Below are positions 10,019-22,000 of a stretch of DNA of 64,000 bases, one piece after another. Position numbers and translations under genes: made by a program. The first letter of the stretch is position 1. Each line of letters starts with the position of its first letter. The DNA comes from Siphonodentalium dalli (Eukaryota > Mollusca > Scaphopoda > Gadilida > Siphonodentaliidae). The notes below the pieces were generated by a model. The model worked only from the letters and a program-made list of their open reading frames with translations. It was not told the DNA's origin and did not search any database. The stretch lies in the NCBI GenBank assembly GCA_032622095.1, contig CP136064.1:219868205-219932204 (forward strand), given 5' to 3'.

Positions 10019-13000
10019 ATGGAAACGGTAAGTGTGTTATTGGCGTTGTTGTTATAAAACTTAATGACAACCTTGATAGTTACATATAGACATTATATGA
10101 GTATACTCCGTTGTAACATAAATTTATTCTGCAGTCTACAGGCTTATCACAAATTTTTTCCTTTGTTTGCTCGATATAGTCACAGAATGGTGTCATCACC
10201 AGATACTGCTAGTTGCGTGCTTCACATAGATTATTTAATCAACATAAATCAAGCATGGAAATACTAGAAAATGGTGAAACAGCATGTGGTGTTGGTGGGG
10301 GGGGGGGGGGGGTCCAAATATTTTATTTCTAGTTCAAAAAGTTGTAGCAATAATTTGGTTGAGGCATGTTAGAGACTGCTTTACCGTACATTTCAGAATG
10401 AATTTTTGATTATTTAATACTGGCCAGTACTAGGCTACTATTACTATTAGAGTGAAACAATGGTACACAACCGTACCCTGGGACTAATGTAACATTTATA
10501 TTAATTTACGGTATACTTCCACTGATGTTATTAATATTAGGTACGATTAATCGATTATAGTCGATTATTGACGATCGATTATCAAAATCAATAATCGTGG
10601 CACCTCTACCAGGTTATAAAGCAAATCTCACAATAAGAACTTGATTTAAAAGTGACTGAGTGAAATACTGTTCAGTTTTGGCAAGTAAAAGGCCCTATTA
10701 AGCACACATTAAGGCATATTAGTACTGTAGCTCATCATTTTGATCGCAAAAATGAAAAATTTGTTGCAAACATGAAATAATCATGAAATATTCAAAATTG
10801 ATGAATTTTTTTAATAAATTTGTCAACAAAATTGTTAAAATACTCTATTTATAACTTTTCAAGAATGTTTATAAAAAACATTATTTCACAAGGCCTTTAA
10901 TTTATATATCCAAATTGTAGAGTACACAACTAAAACTCAACCCTGATTACAGAACAGAAAACCTTTCCCATATACGTTGAGTATTTGTTGAGTTATGTGT
11001 CTCCAAAAATTGCAGTTTATCTAATTTCTGAGCCTCAATTTCTCAAAATTAGTTAAAATCCATTTTTTATGGTCTTGTATTTTAAAAACTAAAGAAAAAT
11101 GAAGGGATTTCTTGTTGTTTTAGTCATATCCTCAGACCTCTCTAGGTTGTGCACAAAATATGATTTCTGTATGCACCCAATATTGAGAGGACATAAATAT
11201 CCCAAACAGATTGTATGTTCCACCATTGTATGGACTGACCAAATTTGCCTGTGGTCTGGAACCTGCGTGGTCAAATGACATATTTGAGGTCATACAACCC
11301 AATAAATATATACCCATTTCCCCTGTATTTCTCATAATAACTTACATGGTTAAACACACTGTGAAGGAATTTCCCAAAATCATGGAGTAAAAAATCAAAT
11401 TATGACCCTACTCGTATATGAATCCCGAGAATTGTATCTTTTATAAAAATGCCATTTTGGGCATTTTTGTCCATTTTTAAAGGTTTTTGTGTATAAATAG
11501 TAAAATCAATGTGTGTTAGTGGGTAAAAACATTTGAACTTTCCTCCTAAAACACTTTAGTGTTGAAATTATAGCCTTATATTGGATGTCATTGAATTACA
11601 CTCATTTTTCTGGAAACTGATGTTTAATTTGAATATCTGAAAAATGAGATAGGGGAAAACATCTCAGAAAACATCCACCTTGATTCATAATTAGAGCTAT
11701 GATCCTCAATAGCGAAATGGTGAGTCATTATTTCGGGGTTCTATATAACATGCTCATAAAGATCTGAATAAACCTCCACTAAAGTACCAAGCTTTTTATT
11801 ATGCAAGAATAATTCACACAAACTGGAATAAAACAACTGTTTGTCTCCAATGTCAGACTAGAATATGGTGACAAGTTCATAGCCTTTTGTGATTTCACCA
11901 ACCCATATCAATTTTCAAATGGGTAAGGTTCTCTGTTACGAAGGTTCATTATTCCGAAGGTTCCCTATTCCGAAGGTTCATTGTTCTGAAGGTTCGCTAT
12001 TCCGACGGTTTCCTATTGGGGGCGTGTTTAACCAGAAATGAATCAAAATTTACCCCCCCCCCCTCACAAAAACCACATGGGGAATGAAAAATATTTTCGC
12101 TAGTATTCACATATACCCGGTAATAGAATTATACACCCCCATCTAATTCCCAAATTGTCCCAGATGTCGGTTTTTAATTGCAAAAAACAGTATCAGTTTA
12201 TCGTTTATTATGGAAATTTGAAAAAAAGATGACTGCGTGACTAAAATAAACTACATGTAAGTGATACAGTCTGACCGAACTGGCAATCTGTACTTGAAAC
12301 AAACATCAACATTAAAGGCCCAGGCATTTCGAACCCCCAAATCACATATCTATAATATATGTCATATTTTACATACAAGTTATGACCACTTACCTCACGG
12401 TTACATCTCCATAAAAACAGTCCACATGACAGTTAATCCTTATATTTATATACATTTAGCGAAAAAGCCACTTTTGTAAATGTATTTAAATCGAAAAGTG
12501 TATCGTGACAAAACCAGCCCAAAATATCCCATAGCACCCTTGGCAAAAGTTAACAGGAACAATTGAAACCCGATGATTTATTAAGTCAATCCTGCGCGAA
12601 TCCAAATGCGCCCAAAACATTACGCGTTAGTCTTTCCAAACCCAAATGATGTATCGATGTTGTTAATTATGAGCTTGCAGTTATAAGCCGTTGCGCATTC
12701 ACCGAGAAATAATTGCAACTAGCCACGTGGGCGCCGACCAATCAGAATGCTGGATTTAGTGATGACAACACTTAGTATGTAAATATATAATAATAAGTGT
12801 GAGACCAATAATAATGTAATATTACAATAAACTTAAACCTTATTGACTGTTATGAATAAATTCTGTAAACATATTATATGTACATTTACAGATTAAGAGA
12901 CAGAGAAAAGATACAAATCAAAGCGACAAAATAATCTTGGAGGAAGCTTACCACAATGGTATGAAGTCAGAAAAGGCCAATAAGCTGATTTCTGAAGTTT

Positions 13001-16000
13001 TGAGAAAGTTGAGTACAGAGTGGACAGAGAAACGAATAAAGGTATTAAAGTTACAGACAATGATTCATTCTTCATTATATACTACCGGTAATGAAGTCTA
13101 TATATTAGTACATGTACCAGCTACTAATTTTAGCTTCTCCTATGCCAGATAGAAAGGAATGTGTAAATCTAAAGTAATCAAACTACATAATGTTTAATTA
13201 TTTAATAGGTAGATAATCTTAAGTAGATTACCTTGATTACCATTCATACATTTGTCAATTTGTATGGATTGTGAGATAATAAGTTAATAACAAAAATTTA
13301 TTTTATATATTAACCCTAGAACCACATGTGTGCTCTAAAATGATTTATAAATTTAATGTTGGCACGCATGTACGATAAAATATGTACATACAAGTAAATC
13401 CAAAATAAATACATAACATGTAAGACCATCTCCATATATTAAATTAAACAAACAGCTTTTATAAACAGTTTGTTTGTTGGAACTTATTATCTAAGCACGG
13501 TAAAACATCCATACAAATGAATGAATGGTAATCATTAATGAATGGGAATCGGTGTTGTAACTGTATTGGAGAATCCATTCAGGAGTGATGACTTCATGGA
13601 ACAATACAATCCAGTAATGTGTCGCATGTTGTCTTAAAATTTGAAACTATACATTGAAGAAAATTAGAAACATGAACTTTAAAACTTTACAATGATCAAT
13701 AATCAGTTGATATCTGGTTTATTTTTTTACATGCATATATGTATCGTAAAACCGTGTATTATTTATTTTACTGAAAATTAATCTGATAATTGGACTCCAT
13801 AGCATGTTTCTATGCCTATCGTGTAATTATAGTATGATAGTATCCTTGCAAATGAAGACTGTTCTCACATGCACTTGAGTATATTTTTATAGACATGGAT
13901 CCACAATAGATGTCACAAAGACAAGCCTGCAAACCTGCCTACTAGTAAAGGTGTGAATGGGAAGACAGCAATGAAGGAGCCAAGATCCACAGGCTATAAT
14001 ATTTTCTGCAGCGAAAAAATAAAAGGTAATTTTACATGTACTAGTATTTACCAGTATGTGTACCATATAAAGTTATGAACCATTCAGTCCAAAATTTTGA
14101 CCAAAAATAAGAAAATATTGGTCCAAAAACAATAAATTGCTTGAAAATCAAACTACACGAACATTTTCAACCTATTGTTGGTGCGAAATTCCCAACTAAT
14201 GATGTGTCAGGTAATAAATTTCCAACTGTTGAAAATTTTGACCTAAGTGGGGGTGTGAAACACCTCAAAATCCAAGACACCCACACCCCCCCCCCCCCCA
14301 GCGCCACATCATTGCTCTCACATGGTAGTGGATACAATTAATTGCGTGATTGGTTCAGCCCTCATAATTGGCTACGGCAATCGGCAATGCCGAAGCCATT
14401 TGCTGAAGCAAACTGGGCCACGATAAAGGGTTGCCGTAGCAGATTGCCGAAGCCAAACAATCTGAATTAAAAGGGCTGTTGGTTGTAATCAGGTATCTCA
14501 TAACAGGAATCTGAGTGGGCATGCCTTCACTGTCTAGAGGCTTAGAAATTAGAGCAAACCCTGGGTGATTGACAGTCAGATTGTCGTGAACAGCGGAACA
14601 AGAGCGATACAGAAATAACAAATTCTAGCACCTAACCTAAAAAATCAGCATCCAGTAAGCAGATGCCCAACCTGTTTGTGTTAAATAACTCTTGATTCAT
14701 GGAGGACAATTAAAATTGAACCATGTATCCTGCCAAATATTAGCCACAGAATTACCCGTATAGAACTGTATAGAACCGATCAAATTGGGAGAGGACCGAC
14801 TCAATCAGGAAAGAACCCAAACATATATCAAAATTCGCTGTTTTCATCATTGTTATAACACGCACAATGAAATTTTCTTTGTTATGCTTACTGTAGCCAC
14901 CTATTTTGAGGAGTATTGAAAAATTAATCAAATTATTTCCTTAAGTGCCCATGCCTTCAACGGGTATCAGCTAAGCACTGGATTCTTCCTTAAATCCTGT
15001 GGTAATAATTCTCCCAAGGTTTTAATAATTGTTTTGTAAGTTGTTATTAAGTCAATAATTACTTCACAGGGTGCGGAGATGACTTCACTGCCAGAGCAAA
15101 ATCTGCAGGTGAAGCATGGAAAATCATGTCACCTGCTGATAAGCAGAACTATGCTGCAAAGGCTTCAGAATTAAACAAGAATGTTGATCCCGAAAAGAGA
15201 GTTAAAATCATCATAAACACCTTTTCGGAACTTGTAAGTAATTAATTCAAGCAACAAAACAAAAGATCTAGAAGCCCTTTAGAAAATTCAATATTATTAT
15301 TTTATTATTGGATTTCCATCATCAGTATCTCAAACTTTTTTATTCCAATCATATCTTGAAAATGATCATTTATTATAAGATCCAGTGCTGTCAGGTACTG
15401 AAGAAACATGTTAGTATCTCTAATCATAGCATATTAGATCAGCAATGCCACAGAATATTCTTTTTACTCTGCAATTTGGTGAATATGCAACTTGTTACCT
15501 TACAACAAAATGTAGAATATTAACCATTATATATTTTCACATATATTTGACTTAGACTTGGCATCAAATGATATATCTCATCAAATATATATGTTTTGAA
15601 ATGTAGTTTTAAAAAATAAATATTGTCAAAATGGGATGATTATGTATATATGCATGCTTTCATTTTGATGGAATACTCCTATGACACATACATGCATACA
15701 CACAACATATAGGTGCATTTAAATTTTGGATATGCCACTCTATTTGTTGAACTGTGTTGATGATACAAATTTAATTCCTAATCGGTCTTTATCATGAGAT
15801 ATGTCTTTTTCAGAGCGATGAGCTTAAGGAGTATGGTTTTGAAGTGGGTGGTGTGGTATCAAAAAAAGATAAGGAACCAAATCTGTTTGGATCTGCACTT
15901 GGGGTAAATTTTATGAGTAGGGACAAGCTGCTTTCAGAGTTTGTAAAAGAGGTCCATGGTAAGTCAAATTACTTTAATATTTTGTATTGTATGCTGCTTT

Positions 16001-19000
16001 TGGAAGTGCCCATTGTCGGGGATTTAGTCCAGTCCACAGAACTGGTGCCAAAAAAAATAACTAAAGGGGACGTAAAGTAATATAATAAGATATGTTTTAT
16101 ACATGTCCGGTTGTATTTTGATTTTTGATCACCAATCACTATTAAGTGTCACAAACTGTATCAGATCATTATCATAGGAAAGCGACCATATCGGGTACAA
16201 GAAAACAGGGAAGTTTTGGGATGTAAATCATGTAATTTCAAAATTTGTGTGAAGGACCGAACCATGGTTGGTTCTATCATATCATAAGTTCTACGCACCC
16301 TACATTTTAACCATACCAGTGAAGGATCCAGGCATTTATTTGGGGACACCTGTTTTTGGGCAATGATATGCCGAGGGCATATCCCTAAGACCTGAGCAAA
16401 GGAGGTTCGGCAGGGGGTATTCCTTGCTGATGGTGGGGGTCTGGGGGTATTCCCCCTGGAAAATTTCCCAAAATACAAAATCAGGGCTCTCTGAGTCAGA
16501 ATTTTTAGTTTTACTGAGAGGTCACTTTTTATGTTTACCCATACCGTAGTATGGTAAACATAGTGTCGTTGTCCGGATTGACCACTCGTCGTTAGTCCGT
16601 CCGTCTGTCTGTCTGTAGACACTTTACGCATGGTGCGATAACTCAAATATTTTCTATCTGATCGCAACCAAATTTGGTATGTGAGTTTCTCAGCCCAAAA
16701 TACAGATCGAGTTCGAATACGGGTTTGATCCGACTATATTTATGGCCCTTTTTTTTCGAAAAAATATATTCACTCAAAAAAAAAAAAAAAAAATTAGATT
16801 TATTTCCTTGCTCAATTTATCCAAAAAAAAAGGAATATGAATAAATAAATAAAAATAATATATAATAAAATATTTTTTGTTTAAATAATTAAAAAATATA
16901 TATATTTAAAGTAAAAAAAATTGAAAAACTAACACCATTTTAACTCTGCTAAGGGTACCCCGAGTCACCACACCAAATTTGGTTTAAATCGGTCCATAAT
17001 CTTGTGTTATGTACTGGTAAATTTGTTTGGAGCGACTTTAAACCCAATTCACCAATTCCATCCCATGACTTTGGACTACTTAGCTATTGATAAGGCTATA
17101 TTATTTTCTGATGTCTCTTTTGCCAATTGATGTGCAAATAATCTGATAAAGAAAGCTATCGTATCTAATTTAAAATTAAGATTCAACAATAAACAATACA
17201 TGGTATTAACAGTGAGACTTGGACATCTGTGCTGTAGAGTGATATCTTCAGATGGTCTGAGGTCATTATAATTGTTATTGGTTTAATAGAGAAGTCAGTG
17301 TTCAACATAAACAATTCTTGTGATTGTTGACAGCTCTGCTATATAATTGATATTAATGGGTCAGCAGTGAGGTGGCTTATCTGTATGCTATATTGTTAGA
17401 ATTTGATACATTTTTATTGTAAACTTAAATTGGACTCTCTTAACCCAAGTATTCCATGTCCAGGCCACCTTTCACATTTAACCCAAGGCTGTGGTGGTTT
17501 AGCTGTACCAGTGCATTCTCTTATATAAATGCGAGTGACCCATAAATTCCAATAATTTGTGTTATGTTCATTTGTCTATAATAGTACATAACAGTATACT
17601 CTATAATTCAACACCAAAACTCTCTTTTGTGATTCCGATCATAGTAATTTACTATCGCCAAGGGATGGGTTAACATCTGCCGATCGTGATCGGCCTCACG
17701 TTATATATGTATGTATTGTCAGATATGTCAGATATCTTTTGGTTCAATGGATTATGCTTATCCTGCTTGAAATAAGACCATTATCACTCTAATTCATATA
17801 ATAGGCTATTTTCTCAAATTCAAGTGAGAGAAACATACATAATACATTAGTAGTACATAAATAATGTCTATTAAGTTAGTAATAACTAGAATAATACTAA
17901 TCTCTATGTTAATTATTCATTTGGTACTATGAGATCCGACATGATAACCAGGTTGATTGATCAAATGATCACTGCTCCTGTACTGTATTGTGTTATCTCA
18001 CTTGAATTTTATTTAAATAGTGAAGTCTGACTGATAACAAACCTGAACTCAAACTATTTCAAGTTTTCACAAATGAAAGCTAGATAAAGCCAAACATACT
18101 TTAATTTTACAGTATCATTCCAATTGTTAAACTTATTTTTTGGGATCTGAATTAATTTTAGTTTTTTTTTGGGCACCTGGAGTTCGGGTGCCCAAACCGT
18201 TACACGGTATGAAAAATGGCCTGGATATCATGTCCCTGCCTACCTTAACTCTGAGATGTTAAAAATATATATTATTCTATATACATACATGTACATGCCT
18301 ATTTCTATATAGTTCATGTATATAAGAGAAAGGATTTACTGGTAAGCTTGACGCTTGTATTATGTAAACCCTATGGCTATCCAACAGTAGGTACAACAAC
18401 TTGTTCACTGCATGCATTCATTTCATTTGTGTTATTTTGCAGGTGAGGAACACACTGTCCCAATTAATAGGGATGTTGAGCGAAAACATCTCAAGAAGGA
18501 AGTGAGAATAATATTTAAAGAAGCTTGGCGTGAGTACCTCATATCACAAATATACTGGTATAGAGCAGATATATGAATCATTCTAAAGACATATTGTTCA
18601 AATGTCAGTGTTTCCAAAAAAATTATAAGCTTCGAAACAATTCAAGAATATAAATATTTATGTTTTTATTCCAAACTGAATTATTCACTAATAAATACAG
18701 AACAACAATCAGTAAGAATGATCACATGTTAAACTCCTGTTTTAATTAAGAACAAATTAGATAAATAACCAACTTTTATTCTGGGTGGTAGGAATACCTA
18801 TATTTGGCTCACTTTGCACTCTATAATCAAGCTTTCATTTCTTAAGACCACTTCATACTCTTTTACAGAACAGGCAAGAAAAGTCACAGAGTCGTTGCCG
18901 TATATGCTTATAAAGAGTGGCAAACTAATTATTGATGTTGTTGGTAAACCTCATCTCAAGGTGAAAGATCCCAGCGACATGGGGCTTGAGAGCTTAAGGG

Positions 19001-22000
19001 ATACAACAAGTGCAGCTCCATTGGAATTCAAAATAATCAAGTAAATATTAGTTAATGCATTATCAGACAGTGATTATTTGACAGGGAGGGGGGGAAATTT
19101 CATGCCTGAAAATTTTATAATGGATATAAATGTTTATATATATAATTTTTTTTTATCAAAGTTCAAAATAAACTGTTCCCAGATGTCAAAATTAGTTGAA
19201 TTGTTTTCAGATATTACTTACTGATCATTCATATACAGATTGAAGCTATAGCCTGACTGTACATGAAATTCCCTGATTTATAGTTCAGATTAAAATATTA
19301 TTTCTTTTAAAAAGCTTGAACAAAAGCCCCGCATATTCTTGGCTTGTCACATTTACTGAAGAGTGTTGCTAACAATTGAATTACCTATTCCAGGTATGAT
19401 AAAGAAGCTGCCGAACAAATAAACAGTGCAGAACCTGACATATCCACTGCTGAACCTGAATTACCTGACCAAGGTAAAATTTAAAATGCCTCAATTGATA
19501 TTGTTTTTTTTTACTATAGAAATGGGGTCCGTCCGTCTGTCCGTCCGTCACACTTTTGTGTACCTTCATGGTGTAATCAACTCCTCCTACAGTTTTTATC
19601 CTAGAGATTTGAAACTTCAGAATATTGTTGCCCATATATTGAAGATGTGCAACATGTATATAGATGATGGATTTTTTTTTTTTTCGACAAAGTTATTAAC
19701 CCTTTTCGACTTAGAAAATTTCAACATTTTTTTATAATTTTCTGTATGAGGGTACCCTCATGGTGTAATCAACTCCTCCTACAGTTTTGATCGTAGATAT
19801 TTGAAACTTCAGAGGGTTGTTACCCACATATTGCTGATGTGCAACATGTATAAAGATGATGGAATTTTTTTTATTTTTTTACGGAGTTATTGACCTTTTT
19901 CGACTTTTAAAACAATTTCTTCAACAAAGCGGCATCGACTTGCCACGTTTTTGGGGGACACTGTGGTCTGCTGACCTTTTATTATGCCTACATATGGGCA
20001 GCCATTCAGTCGGGAAATTACATGAAATAAAAGTTAATAGTGGTTTGTGAAAACAACTACATGCATCACAAATTTAATAGCATTCTATTTCAAACCAATA
20101 GTATCTGTTTTCATTTTTCAAACCAATAGTTGTTCTTGTATTCAATAAGAGGCAATTCCGTTTTAATAGATATATATTCATAATCAATGTTGAATAAAGA
20201 TATGGTCATCATAATAGTGGTTTGTTCTATCAATTATATGCGCTGAGTTCACTTGGTGCAAATCAAACGACAATAAATATTCACTCTTGACCCCGAAGCC
20301 ACGACAACTAGTTTTCACGGCTGGCTCAACCAATTTTCGTGGCTGGTTATCTAGCTAAGCTGGCTCAGTCACGACATTCATGGCCGATGAAATATGGCGA
20401 CTCAGCCGGCTGAGACATTACAATTCAGGCTTTATTCAGCGTATTTCGTTTCCGAAATTTTCGTAATCCCTGGTTTTTGACACCCACGAATATTCTTTTG
20501 GTGTTGGGCTTTTCCGTTATGGCGAAATACACGAAGGACTCAGTAAATGACTGGCAGGGATGTATTATGCAGTTCCCATCTATAAAATCGGTATAAGTAA
20601 CATTGGGACTTCAGATATACTTGCGATATACATGTATGCATACATCATTGAATGCTGAATCCGATATTATTGATATATAATATTTCAAACTATTTTCTAT
20701 TCTCTCTATATGCATATATTGACAAATGTCAGCGATGTCTAAGTCGTGTCGAAATAAACAATTTATACTTTAAACCCTTTCAATACTGAATGGATGCTCC
20801 CACGTTATATGAAAACATGCATTGGAATAGTCTATTCCACAATGAGAGGCCCCGGGTGTTCCGATAGTGTAACAACCATGCCTTGTCCATACGATTATGC
20901 CATTATTTGGTAATGCGGTTTAGTTATTTGCGATTCGCAGTGCAGTTGTCCTTAACATATAAGACCATGCACATGGCTCAGCCATTTTACAATTCCGGCA
21001 GCGGAGATTTGTTCATGCGGCTGGCATCAGAGATACAGTAATGCCCTAAGTAATTGACTCCATAACTACCCCGTACCCCATTAATTGATTTTACATTGCA
21101 GATATTTGCGAAGCAATTATAGGAATTGCTGCAACTGACGAAGGAATTCCAGAAATTGAACTGGAAGATGTGGAGTCTGTTCCTGCAGTTGTGGACAGAC
21201 TCCTCAAACAAAACGAAGAGGAAAAGAAATATAGTATGTTATATACTATCTATTATATGTATTAAAATTATATTTGAATAGTTTGGTGCATCACACCAGA
21301 CATGGCCTTTTCCATTATGAAGGTGTCATCCCAGTGCATCATGCATATAGCAGTTAACGGAAAGCGGTGAATACTAAATGTCAGTTAACAGAGGGGGAAT
21401 TCTGAATGCCACATAAGAAAATATGTAAAAGAATGATAAAGATTTTAATGTGTACCCTAACCATAGTATGGTACACATAGTGTCGATGTCTGGATTCACC
21501 ACTCGTTGTCGGTGCATCTGTCCATAGACACTTTACATGTTGTAATGCGATAACTCAATCTTCGCACACTATTCACTTCTATCGACGTTGATATTGACTG
21601 ATTAATTATATTAACCCTTCAGACCCTTCAATTTGAAATTAAAATAATGGCCAATAGCCAATATGATTAAGCTATGCAATGGGTAACAGGCAGATAAATC
21701 TACATGACTATTGTAGGTGATGCTTTGTTTTGAAAATCAAGACGGTAGATGTTGTTAATATTTCCAGGAACCTTTTTTCTCATTTGTTCATATTGTCATG
21801 GTTGATTGAATTTTAGAGGCCACACAGCACTTAGAAGATTAACATTGAAGGTTGTGGCTTTTAGTGTCCAAGCTGCTTATAAAATATTATAATATGTGAA
21901 ACCAATTAATTGAGGGCTACTTACTTTCTTTTATATGAATTATGGTAATCTGTTTCGATTTAGGGGTCATAGGGGCCAGCAACTTCATCATAATATGTCT

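Noticed and set aside
14345-14460. Possible RNA hairpin (GGCTACGGCAATCGGCAATGCCGAAGCC-type repeats)
   Set aside because: Short imperfect palindromes of TTGCCGTAGC/GCCGAAGCC are visible, but no known RNA family or conserved structure is recognisable.
16161-16667. 168-codon minus-strand open frame
   Set aside because: It runs into the terminal-palindrome repeat, is low-complexity in part, and has no splice or motif support.
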